From an uncultured Oscillospiraceae bacterium (lineage in GTDB: Bacteria > Bacillota > Clostridia > Oscillospirales > Oscillospiraceae), in contig CAKTPO010000002.1 of assembly GCA_934591845.1 (NCBI GenBank), forward strand, positions 62,001 through 126,000: 64,000 nt of DNA, written 5' to 3'. Under the pieces are notes generated by a model, which did not search any database, was not told where the DNA came from, and was given only the letters and a program-made list of their open reading frames with translations. Shown here piece by piece: positions 29,308 through 37,363 of this stretch (positions are counted from its first letter, which is position 1; every line of letters starts with the position of its first letter). The position numbers and the translations under genes are program-made.

Positions 29308-30171
29308 ATGAAAGCACGTTGGTCTCAGGTTCGTTGGATCGTTTATACGGTGATCGGCAGTACGCTGTTCGCCTTGGGCTTTGCGCTGTTTTTGGTGCCC
29401 AACAATATCAATACCGGCGGCGTTTCCGGCCTTGCCATGATTTTGCGGAAGCTTTTGGGCTTTGGCAGCGTGGGTGCCATCACCATGGCCATCAATATCC
29501 CACTGTTTTTGCTGGGTGGGGCGAAAATCGGAAAACGGTTTTTCTGGGGCTCCCTTATCGGCATGGTGGTGAGTTCCGTGATGATCGATGTGTTTGGATA
29601 CATCCCTGTATCTCCCTGCGAAACCATGATCGGTGCGCTCTATGGCGGCGTGCTCTGCGGTGCCGGACTGGGCATGGTTTTTGTAGCCGGGGCCTCCACC
29701 GGCGGCTCGGACATTATGGTGCGGCTGCTCAAGAAGAAGTACCGCAATGTGCCTATTGGCAGAATATCCATTATGTTTGATGCCACCGTGGTGCTGCTGA
29801 CGGGCCTGGTGTTCCAGGACATCAGCAAGGCCCTTTACAGTGGCATTGTGGTCTTTGTCTGCGGTCAGGTCATTGATGCCGTGGTCTATCGTTTTGACTA
29901 TTCTCGGGTCGCACTGATCATTTCCAAAGAGCATGAGGCCATTGTAAAGGCCATTGACCAAAAACTGGAGCGTGGCGCAACCTATCTCCATGGGGCCGGG
30001 TCTTACACCAGGCAGGATATGGAAGTGATTCTGACCGTGGTGCGCAAGGGCCAGCTGGCAGAGCTCAAAGAGCTGGTCATGGATGTGGACCCCGACGCCT
30101 TTGTCATTGTCCAGGAGGCCCACCAGGTTTTGGGAGACGGTTTTTCCGATTACTCCCCGGATGCCCTGTAA
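29308..30171 (+). CDS. YitT family membrane protein
   Basis: 287 aa. Five to six membrane helices fill residues about 8-180 (including FALGFALFLVPNNINTGGVSG and the GASTGGSDI motif). A C-terminal cytoplasmic DUF2179 domain follows (about 215-280; GATYLHGAGSYTRQDMEVIL). This is the standard YitT/DUF161 layout; the transported substrate or function is unknown. Start follows AGGAGG. It is followed 11 bases later by the lipoprotein gene, probably in the same transcript. Confidence 0.88.
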   Translation: MKARWSQVRWIVYTVIGSTLFALGFALFLVPNNINTGGVSGLAMILRKLLGFGSVGAITMAINIPLFLLGGAKIGKRFFWGSLIGMVVSSVMIDVFGYIPVSPCETMIGALYGGVLCGAGLGMVFVAGASTGGSDIMVRLLKKKYRNVPIGRISIMFDATVVLLTGLVFQDISKALYSGIVVFVCGQVIDAVVYRFDYSRVALIISKEHEAIVKAIDQKLERGATYLHGAGSYTRQDMEVILTVVRKGQLAELKELVMDVDPDAFVIVQEAHQVLGDGFSDYSPDAL

Positions 30172-30182
30172 AGGAGAATAAC

Positions 30183-31265
30183 ATGAAGCTTCTACGTTTG
30201 TGTCCGCTGCTTCTGGCGGTGCTGCTTACCGGCTGCAGCGTGTTTGACGGACAGTATGTCCGGGTGACACCCCATGAGATGCAGCCCACCAAAACCCAGG
30301 AGGAGACCCTGACCATCAATAACTATATGGATTTGCGCCGTACCCTGGTGGAAATGGTCACGGCAGGCCGGGAAAACATGGTGATTCTGACCCAGGACTA
30401 CCCGGACTCTGCCCTGCGGGACAATATGGAAGGAGCCAAAGCCTATATTTGCGGCTATGACCCGGTGGGGGCCTATGCCGCCGAGAGCCTGAGCTATGAA
30501 ATTGGTGCCAAAAGCGGCTATACCGCTGTGGCAGTCACGGTCACTTATCGCCACAGCCAGTCAGACATTCGGGGCATCATTCATTTGGACGGTATGGACC
30601 GTTTGGAAGAAACGGTGCTTGGTGCTCTGGAAAATATGGATTTCCGAAAGGTCATTCTGATTCCCGGCTATCAGCCCACGGATTTTGGCCAGATGGTTCA
30701 AAATCTGGCCCAGTACAGCCCCCAAACGGTAATGGAGTGCCCCCAGGTAACGGCGGATGTATACGGAAAGGGCACCACCAGGCTGGTGGAGCTGTCTTTT
30801 AATTACGAAAACGGCAGAGATGTGCTCAAGCAGATGCGCTCCCAGGTGGGCGATGTGTTTAACGCCGCCACGCTGTATGTCAGCGGAGACGGCTCGGATT
30901 TCCAGAAATACAGCCAGCTGTATTCTTTTTTGATGGACCGCTTCAATTATACCATGGAAGCCTCCATCACGCCGGCCTACAGTCTTTTGCGCCACGGGGT
31001 AGGGGACAGTCGGGCCTTTGCCAACGTCTACGGGGCCATGTGCCGCAGTGCAGGGTTGGAATGCCTGAGCATTACGGGAACCCGAAACGGCGAACCCTGG
31101 ACCTGGAATATGATTTGTGACAGCGGAAGGTACTATCACCTGGATTTGACCCGCTGCAAAGAGGACGGCAGCTTCTGCGAGCGGACGGACGACCAGATGA
31201 CCGGCTATGTGTGGGACTATTCCGCCTTCCCTCAGAGCGTTGGAGAAATTTTGCCGGAGCCGTAA
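30183..31265 (+). CDS. Lipoprotein with a transglutaminase-like fold lacking the usual catalytic residues
   Basis: 360 aa. The signal peptide ends in LLTGC (Cys18). The C-terminal half aligns with the transglutaminase/protease-like core: HGVGDSRAFANVYGAMCRSAG corresponds to the 'G-x-C-x-x-(Y/F)A' helix but has Ser276 for the Cys. PWTWN corresponds to HAWN, with Trp306 for the His. YYHLDLTRC keeps the Asp (D321). It is therefore probably a non-catalytic binding protein at the outer face of the membrane. The first half (about 20-230) is not recognised. It may be co-transcribed with yitT. Confidence 0.72.
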   Translation: MKLLRLCPLLLAVLLTGCSVFDGQYVRVTPHEMQPTKTQEETLTINNYMDLRRTLVEMVTAGRENMVILTQDYPDSALRDNMEGAKAYICGYDPVGAYAAESLSYEIGAKSGYTAVAVTVTYRHSQSDIRGIIHLDGMDRLEETVLGALENMDFRKVILIPGYQPTDFGQMVQNLAQYSPQTVMECPQVTADVYGKGTTRLVELSFNYENGRDVLKQMRSQVGDVFNAATLYVSGDGSDFQKYSQLYSFLMDRFNYTMEASITPAYSLLRHGVGDSRAFANVYGAMCRSAGLECLSITGTRNGEPWTWNMICDSGRYYHLDLTRCKEDGSFCERTDDQMTGYVWDYSAFPQSVGEILPEP

Positions 31266-31272
31266 AAAATGC

Positions 31273-31300
31273 TTGACAATTTGGAATTTTCTGTTATAAT
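31273..31300 (+). promoter_or_regulatory. Consensus promoter of the first tRNA-Gly
   Basis: TTGACA and TATAAT, both perfect, with a 16-base spacer, 14 bases before the tRNA. Confidence 0.88.
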
Positions 31301-31313
31301 ACAGAAGTTCCCT

Positions 31314-31389
31314 GCGGGTGTAGCTCATCCGGTAGAGCGCCACCTTGCCAAGGTGGAGGTAGCGAGTTCGAGCCTCGTCACCCGCTCCA
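31314..31389 (+). tRNA. tRNA-Gly (anticodon GCC), copy 1
   Basis: 76 nt with encoded CCA. The acceptor stem GCGGGTG / CACCCGC, anticodon stem CCACC / GGTGG with loop TTGCCAA (anticodon GCC), and T-loop GTTCGAGCC are all readable. It reads GGC and GGU codons. Confidence 0.96.
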
Positions 31390-31393
31390 TAAA

Positions 31394-31425
31394 AGAGATT
31401 CGCTTTTGCGGGTCTCTTTTCTTTT
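31394..31425 (+). terminator. Terminator of the first tRNA-Gly
   Basis: AGAGATTCGC / GCGGGTCTCT stem (two G-T pairs) with a TTTT loop, followed by TTTCTTTTC. Confidence 0.85.
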
Positions 31426-31452
31426 CATCAGAATTGAATTGCAAAAAAATTG

Positions 31453-31480
31453 TTGACATTTTCGTTAAATGTGTTATAAT
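31453..31480 (+). promoter_or_regulatory. Consensus promoter of the second tRNA-Gly
   Basis: TTGACA and TATAAT with a 16-base spacer, the same geometry as for copy 1. Confidence 0.88.
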
Positions 31481-31492
31481 ACATCTCGTTCC

Positions 31493-31568
31493 GCGGGTGT
31501 AGCTCATCCGGTAGAGCGCCACCTTGCCAAGGTGGAGGTAGCGAGTTCGAGCCTCGTCACCCGCTCCA
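31493..31568 (+). tRNA. tRNA-Gly (anticodon GCC), copy 2
   Basis: Identical over 76 nt to the copy at 31314, including the encoded CCA. Confidence 0.96.
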
Positions 31569-31572
31569 TATA

Positions 31573-31602
31573 AGAGATCTGCTTTTGCAGGTCTCTTTTT
31601 TT
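31573..31602 (+). terminator. Terminator of the second tRNA-Gly
   Basis: AGAGATCTGC / GCAGGTCTCT stem with a TTTT loop, followed by a T-run. Confidence 0.88.
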
Positions 31603-31633
31603 ACACCCAATTTTGAAATTTCAAAATTGCAGG

Positions 31634-31662
31634 TTGCTTTCTGAGGAAACCGGTGATATGAT
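31634..31662 (+). promoter_or_regulatory. Probable promoter of the serine operon
   Basis: TTGCTT, 17-base spacer, TATGAT, about 50 bases before the apgM-type gene. Confidence 0.5.
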
Positions 31663-31713
31663 AGAGCAATCATCTTCGTGGACACATGTCCACCGTGGAA
31701 GGGAGCGTTACGA

Positions 31714-32910
31714 ATGAAGTATGTGGTCATTTTGGGTGACGGCATGGCAGATGAACCCATTGAGTCCCTGGACGGTAAGACCCCCTTGGACTATGCCAAA
31801 ACCCCTTGTATGGATCGCATGGCCTGTCAGGGCACCATGGGCATGGTACAGAATGTACCGGAGGGAATGGCCCCCGGTTCCGACGTTGCCAATCTTTCTG
31901 TTCTGGGCTATGACCCCAGGCGGTGTTATTCGGGACGATCTCCCTTGGAAGCTTTGAGTGTGGGCGTTTCCATGGAGCCGGAGGACGTGATTTTCCGCTG
32001 CAACCTGGTAACGCTGACGGAGCAGGAGCCATACGAGGAGAAAATCATTCTGGATCACAGCTCCGGTGAAATCAGTACGGAGGATGCGGACATTCTGATG
32101 GATACCATCCGTCAGACCTTTGATTCTGAGAACATTTCTTTTTACACCGGTACCAGCTATCGGCATATTATGGTATGGAAGCATGGAAAGGTGGTTCCTT
32201 TGGAGCCGCCCCACGACCATTTGGGAACGGCCATCGGCCCCTGGCTTCCCCAGGAGCAGAAACTGAAAGAGATGATGGAAAAGAGCTTCCCAATTCTTAA
32301 TACCCATCCGCTGAATCTGCAGCGGGCACTACAGGGAAAGAACAAAGCCAATTCCCTCTGGTTCTGGGGTGCCGGAACCAAACCCAGCCTGCAAAACTTC
32401 CGGGAAAAAACCGGCCTGAAAGGGGCCATGATTTCCGCCGTGGACTTGCTGAAAGGCATTGCCGTAGGGGCCGGTATGGAGGTCTACCGGGTTCCCGGTG
32501 CTACTGGCTCCATCGATACCAATTATGAGGGGAAGGCCGCTGCCGCTGCCAAGGCCCTTTTGGAAGACGGCTGCGATTTTGTCTATGTCCATGTGGAGGC
32601 CCCGGATGAAATGGGCCACCAAGGGTTGATTCCTGAAAAGGTTCGTTCCATTGTGGACTTGGACAGTCGTTTGATCGCTCCGCTCAAAAAGGCATTGGAT
32701 GATTCCGGGGAAGAATACCGGATGCTGATTTTGCCGGATCACCCCACCCCCATCCGCTTGCGAACCCATACCGGGGATCCGGTTCCCTACCTGCTTTTTG
32801 ATTCCACAAGACAGGAAAAGAAGATCGCAAAGTTTACCGAGGAGGAAGCGGCCCAAACCGGCAATTTCCAGCCGGAGGGTTTCCGTCTTCTGAACCAACT
32901 GATTCGTTAG
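31714..32910 (+). CDS. apgM: Cofactor-independent phosphoglycerate mutase, archaeal (ApgM) type
   Basis: 398 aa, alkaline-phosphatase superfamily. The N-terminal metal-binding LGDGMADEP and the MAPGSDVANLSVLGYDP segment holding the phosphoryl-accepting Ser are clear. The HVEAPDEMGHQG and LPDHPTP segments supply further metal ligands. ApgM interconverts 3- and 2-phosphoglycerate; some relatives have been proposed as homoserine kinases, so the substrate is not certain. Being first of an operon with serC and serA favours control of the 3-phosphoglycerate supply to serine. The start at 31714 has GGAAGGGAG upstream. Confidence 0.85.
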   Translation: MKYVVILGDGMADEPIESLDGKTPLDYAKTPCMDRMACQGTMGMVQNVPEGMAPGSDVANLSVLGYDPRRCYSGRSPLEALSVGVSMEPEDVIFRCNLVTLTEQEPYEEKIILDHSSGEISTEDADILMDTIRQTFDSENISFYTGTSYRHIMVWKHGKVVPLEPPHDHLGTAIGPWLPQEQKLKEMMEKSFPILNTHPLNLQRALQGKNKANSLWFWGAGTKPSLQNFREKTGLKGAMISAVDLLKGIAVGAGMEVYRVPGATGSIDTNYEGKAAAAAKALLEDGCDFVYVHVEAPDEMGHQGLIPEKVRSIVDLDSRLIAPLKKALDDSGEEYRMLILPDHPTPIRLRTHTGDPVPYLLFDSTRQEKKIAKFTEEEAAQTGNFQPEGFRLLNQLIR

Positions 32911-32925
32911 AAAGGAGCCATTGCC

Positions 32926-34005
32926 ATGGCCAGAGTATATAATTTTTCCGCAGGCCCCGGGGTGCTACCGGAGCCTGTACTGGAAGAAGCCGCCCGGGAA
33001 ATGCTGGATTACCGGGGCACCGGCATGTCCGTTATGGAGATGAGCCATCGCTCCAAGCCCTACCAGCAGATTTTTGATGAGGCGGAATCAGACCTGCGGA
33101 TTCTGATGGGCATTCCGGACAACTACAAGGTTCTGTTCCTACAGGGTGGAGCCAGTCAGCAGTTTGCCATGGTTCCCATGAACCTGATGCACAATGGGGC
33201 GGCGGACTATATCATCACAGGCCAGTTTGCCAAGAAAGCCTGGAAAGAGGCCCAGCTGTTCGGCCAGGCCAACGCCGTAGCATCCTCTGCGGATCAGAAT
33301 TTTACCTATATTCCCGATTGCAGTGACTTGCCCATTGGGGAAAACAGCGACTACGTGTATATCTGCGAGAACAACACCATTTACGGTACCAAATTCAAGA
33401 CCTTGCCCAATACCAAGGGAAAGCCTCTGGTGGCGGATGTGTCCTCTTGCTTCCTGTCGGAACCTCTGCGGGTGACGGATTATGGCATGCTCTATGGCGG
33501 CGCACAGAAAAATGTAGGCCCCGCCGGTGTGGTCATCGCCATTATCCGGGAAGACCTGATCCGGGAGGATGTCTGGCCCGGTACGCCTACCATGCTCCGG
33601 TATAAGACCCATGCCGATAACGGTTCGATGTACAATACCCCGCCTGCCTATGGTATTTATATCTGCGGAAAGGTATTCAAATGGCTGCTGGGCCTGGGCG
33701 GGCTGGATGCCATGCAGAGCTACAATCAGAAAAAAGCCGCCATTCTTTATGATTTCTTGGATTCCAGCAAGGTCTTTCACAATCAGGTGGAGAAAAAGGA
33801 CCGCTCCCTGATGAATGTGACCTTTGTCACCGGTGATTCGGAACTGGATGCCAAATTTGTTGCCCAGGCCGGTGCGGCGGGCTTTGTCAACCTGAAAGGA
33901 CACCGCAGCGTAGGCGGTATGCGGGCCAGCATTTATAACGCCATGCCCATAGAGGGCGTTCAGAAGCTGACGGAGTTTATGGCGGACTTTGAAGAAAAGC
34001 TTTAA
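32926..34005 (+). CDS. serC: Phosphoserine aminotransferase
   Basis: 359 aa, class V PLP aminotransferase. It starts with the family signature VYNFSAGPGVLPEPVLEEA. The PLP lysine is in GGAQKNVGPAG and the C-terminus has KGHRSVGGMRASIYNAMP. It converts 3-phosphohydroxypyruvate and glutamate to phosphoserine and 2-oxoglutarate. It lies between apgM (15 bases) and serA (36 bases). A phosphoserine phosphatase gene is not in the window. Confidence 0.97.
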   Translation: MARVYNFSAGPGVLPEPVLEEAAREMLDYRGTGMSVMEMSHRSKPYQQIFDEAESDLRILMGIPDNYKVLFLQGGASQQFAMVPMNLMHNGAADYIITGQFAKKAWKEAQLFGQANAVASSADQNFTYIPDCSDLPIGENSDYVYICENNTIYGTKFKTLPNTKGKPLVADVSSCFLSEPLRVTDYGMLYGGAQKNVGPAGVVIAIIREDLIREDVWPGTPTMLRYKTHADNGSMYNTPPAYGIYICGKVFKWLLGLGGLDAMQSYNQKKAAILYDFLDSSKVFHNQVEKKDRSLMNVTFVTGDSELDAKFVAQAGAAGFVNLKGHRSVGGMRASIYNAMPIEGVQKLTEFMADFEEKL

Positions 34006-34041
34006 TATCACATTCATATCCCATAGAAAAGAGGAAAGACC

Positions 34042-35205
34042 ATGTTTCAGGTGAACTATCTCAATAAGATTTCCCCCAAGGGTACGGCACTTTGGACGGA
34101 AGACTATCGGGTTTCTGACTGTGTAGAGGATGCCCAGGCTTTGTTGGTGCGCAGCGCGCCTATGCAGGATATGACTTTTTCTGAAAACCTCCTGGCGGTA
34201 GCCCGGGCCGGGGCAGGAGTCAATAATATTCCGCTGAGCCGGTGCGCGGAGCAGGGCATTGTGGTGTTCAATACCCCCGGCGCCAATGCCCGCAGCGTGA
34301 TGGAGCTGACCCTCTGCGGACTGCTGCTGGGCTGCCGGGATGTAGTAGGGGGCATTGAGTGGGTGCGGTTCATGGCCGGTAGCCCGGATATTGCCAAACA
34401 GGTGGAAAAGGAAAAATCCCGGTTTGCTGGCCATGAGATTTTGGGCCGGAAACTGGGTGTCATCGGTCTTGGAGCGGTGGGAGGCCCCTTTGCCAACGCC
34501 GCCCGGAGACTGGGAATGCAGGTGTACGGCTGTGACCCCTTCTTGTCCGTAGATGCCGCCTGGCATCTGGACAGCCAAGTCCACCACGTCAACACCAGGG
34601 ATGAAATTTTCTCCATCTGTGATGTGATCTCCCTCCACACGCCCCTGGTGGAGGACACCAAGAAGATGATCAACGCCGAGACCCTGGACAAAATGAAAGA
34701 CGGAGTCATCATTCTGAATTTTGCCCGGGATCTATTGGTAGATGACGAGGCTATGGCGTGTGCCTTGGCCTCCGGAAAGGTCCGCCGGTACATTACGGAT
34801 TTTCCCAATGAAAAGACGGCTGCCATGCCGGGCTGCATCGCCATCCCCCATTTGGGGGCATCTACCCAGGAATCTGAGGACAACTGCGCTAAAATGGCCG
34901 TAGCCCAGGTGATGAAATATCTGGAAAACGGAAATATTGTCAATTCCGTAAATTTCCCCAACTGCGACATGGGCATTTGCACCAGTGCGGGCCGGATCAC
35001 CATCCTCCACAGGAACATTCCCAATTCCCTGGGCCGGTTCACAACGGCACTGGCAGGGGAGGACGTGAACATTGCCGGGCTGATGAACAAGAGCCGGGGA
35101 GCCTACGCCTATACCATGCTGGATTTGGACCACAGACCTTCCCAAAACCTGGTAGAAGGTCTCCGAAGCATTCAGGGCGTTCTCCGAGTCCGTGTAATTA
35201 AGTAA
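34042..35205 (+). CDS. serA: D-3-phosphoglycerate dehydrogenase
   Basis: 387 aa. The NAD-binding Rossmann motif is LGVIGLGAVGGPFANAA. Catalytic segments include the HTPLVEDTKKMI stretch and PHLGASTQESEDN with the active-site His. A C-terminal ACT domain (about 315-385) ends the protein; in SerA enzymes this can bind serine for feedback control. It oxidises 3-phosphoglycerate in the first committed step of serine synthesis. The enzyme is shorter than the E. coli type and lacks the intervening ASB domain. The gene ends in a strong terminator. Confidence 0.95.
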   Translation: MFQVNYLNKISPKGTALWTEDYRVSDCVEDAQALLVRSAPMQDMTFSENLLAVARAGAGVNNIPLSRCAEQGIVVFNTPGANARSVMELTLCGLLLGCRDVVGGIEWVRFMAGSPDIAKQVEKEKSRFAGHEILGRKLGVIGLGAVGGPFANAARRLGMQVYGCDPFLSVDAAWHLDSQVHHVNTRDEIFSICDVISLHTPLVEDTKKMINAETLDKMKDGVIILNFARDLLVDDEAMACALASGKVRRYITDFPNEKTAAMPGCIAIPHLGASTQESEDNCAKMAVAQVMKYLENGNIVNSVNFPNCDMGICTSAGRITILHRNIPNSLGRFTTALAGEDVNIAGLMNKSRGAYAYTMLDLDHRPSQNLVEGLRSIQGVLRVRVIK

Positions 35206-35212
35206 ATAGCAA

Positions 35213-35262
35213 TAAAAGAATTGACCGTCTTCCCGAAAAGACGGTCAATTCTTTTATTTTTC
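35213..35262. terminator. Bidirectional terminator after serA
   Basis: An 18-bp stem AAAAGAATTGACCGTCTT and its complement, loop CCCGAA, followed by ATTTTTC. It overlaps the 3' end of the convergent aldo/keto reductase gene. Confidence 0.9.
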
Positions 35263-36261
35263 AAACTTTTCTGCCACCTGCTGCATCATTTGCCGGATGG
35301 GCAGATGATAGGGGCAGCGGCTCTCACAGGCTCCGCATTGGATGCAGTCAGAGGCTTTGGCATTCATGCCGGTATACCGGCCCTTGGCCCAATCTGCCAG
35401 ACCGTAGCGGGTCAGGTATCCTTCCAGCACAAAGACCTGGGGGATTTGGATACCCACAGTGCAGGGGGCACAGTAATTGCATCGGCGGCAGAACTGGGTT
35501 CCCAGCTGATTCCGGATGCTCTGAATTTTTCCCTGCTCCTCCTGGCTTAAAGGCTCGGTGCTGCAAACGGCGGCAAGATTTTCTTCCAGCTCCCGGGGCT
35601 CGGCCATGCCGGGGATCACAACGCTGACATAGGGATTCTGGACGATGTACCGCAGGGCCAGGGTGGCATCCTCAATAGCACCGCCGGCCAGGGGCTTCAT
35701 GCAGATAAAGCCGATGTTCTTTTCCTTGCAGCGTTTGATTAGTTTTTCTCCCTGGTTCTCTACAATATTGTAGGGGAACATGACGGATTCCACCCAGGGA
35801 AGCTCCAAAGCCTTTTCAAAAACCTCTGTAGAGTGGGCGGTGATGCCAATGTGACGGATTTTCCCGGAAGCCTGGGCTTCCTGCAGGGCCTCCAACGCAC
35901 CCCCTGGGGCGGTGATAATCTCCAACTCCTGGAGAGAAGGGTTGTGGAGCTGGTAGAGGTCAATATAGTCTGTGCGGAGATTTTTAAGAGAGATTTCCAC
36001 GTTTTCTGCCATTTCTACACGGGTCCAGCCTCTGCCTTTGGTGGCAAGAATAAAATGCTCCCGAATACCCTCCAGGCCATAGCCCAGGTATTCTTCACTG
36101 ACGGTATAGCCCCGGGCGGTATCAATGTAGTTGATACCGGCATCCAAAAGCTTGTGCATCAGTTTTTTTGTTCCCTCCCGGTCAATGCGCTGAATGGGGA
36201 TGCCGCCGAAACCCAGCCGGGATACGTTCAGACCGGTTTTTCCCAATGTAACATATTCCAT
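35254..36261 (-). CDS. Aldo/keto reductase with C-terminal 4Fe-4S ferredoxin domain
   Basis: 335 aa. The TIM-barrel AKR part (about 1-255) starts MEYVTLGKTGLNVSRLGFGG and has the catalytic Asp and Tyr region in YIDTARGYTVSEEYLG. The C-terminal part holds FCRRCNYCAPC and CIQCGACESRCPYHLPI, giving two Cys groups for iron-sulfur clusters. Such fused AKRs are common in anaerobes and may couple NAD(P)H to ferredoxin-type electron transfer; the substrate is unknown. The start at 36261 follows GGGAGG; the frame extends nine codons upstream without a better site. Confidence 0.9.
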   Translation of the reverse strand: MEYVTLGKTGLNVSRLGFGGIPIQRIDREGTKKLMHKLLDAGINYIDTARGYTVSEEYLGYGLEGIREHFILATKGRGWTRVEMAENVEISLKNLRTDYIDLYQLHNPSLQELEIITAPGGALEALQEAQASGKIRHIGITAHSTEVFEKALELPWVESVMFPYNIVENQGEKLIKRCKEKNIGFICMKPLAGGAIEDATLALRYIVQNPYVSVVIPGMAEPRELEENLAAVCSTEPLSQEEQGKIQSIRNQLGTQFCRRCNYCAPCTVGIQIPQVFVLEGYLTRYGLADWAKGRYTGMNAKASDCIQCGACESRCPYHLPIRQMMQQVAEKFEK

Positions 36262-36345
36262 TATTTTTTCCTCCCTTACCGGGTACACCTGGGTAGGGGT
36301 ATCCGGTTTTTTACTTTATTATACAGCCTTTTCTTTGAGAAATAA

Positions 36346-36379
36346 AGAAAAAATCCGTCCAAGGGCGTACCCTTGGACG
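36346..36379 (-). terminator. Terminator of ribU
   Basis: Minus-strand stem CGTCCAAGG / CCTTGGACG followed by GATTTTTTC, just after the ribU stop. Confidence 0.87.
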
Positions 36380-36390
36380 AAAAATGTGTC

Positions 36391-37110
36391 TTATTCGTGT
36401 ACACGGAACAGTGGGCCTGCCACCCGCTTGTACAGCAGCATGGTCAGCAGAGATACAAGACCGCCTTTGACTAGATTCAGAGGGGCCACACACAGGGCAA
36501 CGAAAGAAAATACCCCGTGAACGCTGCCGTGGATTTTGGTACCCATGCCGATCAGGGCCTCCATGGGAATGCCATAGAGCTGGGAGAATTTGGGCAGGAG
36601 ATAGACGGCATTAAAGGCGGTGCCGATGACGGTCATGGTCAGAGTGCCAATGACCAAGCCAACAATGGCACCTTTCTTGTTCTTGTGCAGATGGTACCAG
36701 ACGGTGGCGGGGAGTACAAAGCAGCAACCCACAAAGAAGTTGGCAAAGTCCCCCACAAATGCGGTGGAAGTACCTTTCAGCAGGAGCTTCAGCAGGATTT
36801 TAATGCCTTCAATGGCAACGGCGGCACTGGGTCCCAGGAAGAAGCCACCCAGCAGTACGGGCAGTTCGGAGAAATCCAGCTTGTAGAATTCCGGGGCCAG
36901 GAAAATCAGGGGGAAGTCCAGCACATGCAGCACCACGGCAATGGCAGAGCAAATGCCGATAATGCTGACCCGTCGGGCGGGGGTCACGTGGCGCAGATGT
37001 TCAAACCGGTTTTCGACCAGCCGAGCCCCCAGAGCTACTGCCAGGATTACAACGGCAGTGATCAGAAGAAAGCTTACATTGTCCTTGGCTTGGGTAAGTA
37101 GTTGGTTCAT
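36391..37110 (-). CDS. ribU: Riboflavin ECF transporter S component
   Basis: 239 aa with six membrane segments. After an extra N-terminal helix (about 13-32) the core begins RRVSIIGICSAIAVVLHVLDFPL, followed by FYKLDFSELPVLLGGFFLGP, a pattern diagnostic of RibU, then KGTSTAFVGDFANFFVG. It binds riboflavin or FMN outside and needs a shared ECF energising module for import. The FMN riboswitch directly upstream confirms the substrate. The general EcfAA'T genes are not here; those at 49 kb are probably dedicated to another substrate but cannot be excluded as partners. Confidence 0.93.
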   Translation of the reverse strand: MNQLLTQAKDNVSFLLITAVVILAVALGARLVENRFEHLRHVTPARRVSIIGICSAIAVVLHVLDFPLIFLAPEFYKLDFSELPVLLGGFFLGPSAAVAIEGIKILLKLLLKGTSTAFVGDFANFFVGCCFVLPATVWYHLHKNKKGAIVGLVIGTLTMTVIGTAFNAVYLLPKFSQLYGIPMEALIGMGTKIHGSVHGVFSFVALCVAPLNLVKGGLVSLLTMLLYKRVAGPLFRVHE

Positions 37111-37134
37111 TTTTGGTCACCTCAACGTAAAAAT

Positions 37135-37158
37135 CGCCCTGAGTAAACACTCAGGGCG
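37135..37158 (-). terminator. Riboswitch-controlled terminator before ribU
   Basis: Minus-strand perfect 10-bp stem CGCCCTGAGT / ACTCAGGGCG followed by ATTTTTAC, between the FMN aptamer and the ribU start. FMN binding should favour it. Confidence 0.85.
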
Positions 37159-37177
37159 TGAAAACGCAAACTCCTTG

Positions 37178-37292
37178 CGTATCTTCTTCCATCCAGACTA
37201 TACTGTCGGTATCGGAATCACACCGATTCGGCGCTTGCGCGTTCGCGGACTTTACCGCCGGTGGGGAATTTCGCCCCGCCCTGAAGATCACG
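37178..37292 (-). promoter_or_regulatory. FMN riboswitch (RFN element)
   Basis: On the minus strand the conserved aptamer is readable in order: ATCTTCAGGGCGGGGCGAAA, TTCCCCACCGGCGGTAAA, GTCCGCGA, a variable arm, GATTCCGATACCGACAGTA, TAGTCTGGATGG and GAAGATA. These match all the core strands of the RFN consensus, with P1 closed by ATCTTC / GAAGAT. With the downstream terminator it should switch off ribU when FMN is abundant. Confidence 0.96.
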
Positions 37293-37308
37293 TTATTCAC
37301 TTGCCCTA

Positions 37309-37337
37309 ACCATAGCACACAACCCTGGCCTTGTCAA
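37309..37337 (-). promoter_or_regulatory. Promoter of the FMN riboswitch-ribU transcript
   Basis: Minus-strand TTGACA, 17-base spacer, TATGGT, about 20 bases before the aptamer. Confidence 0.72.
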
Positions 37338-37363
37338 GAACCATTTTTCATGCTATACTGCCC

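Larger units (their letters stand above)
31270..31602 (+). repeat. Tandem duplication of a promoter-tRNA-Gly-terminator unit
   Basis: Two units with a period of about 179-180 bases each hold TTGACA, 16-base spacer, TATAAT, an identical 76-nt tRNA-Gly and a similar terminator stem. The tRNA copies are identical, while the sequences between promoter and tRNA differ, so the duplication is old with concerted or selective conservation. Confidence 0.85.

Noticed and set aside
31270..31602. tRNA-Gly pair as an integration hot spot or attachment site
   Set aside because: The repeated segments are full tRNA genes with intact promoters and terminators and no integrase or foreign genes around; tandem gene duplication explains them.
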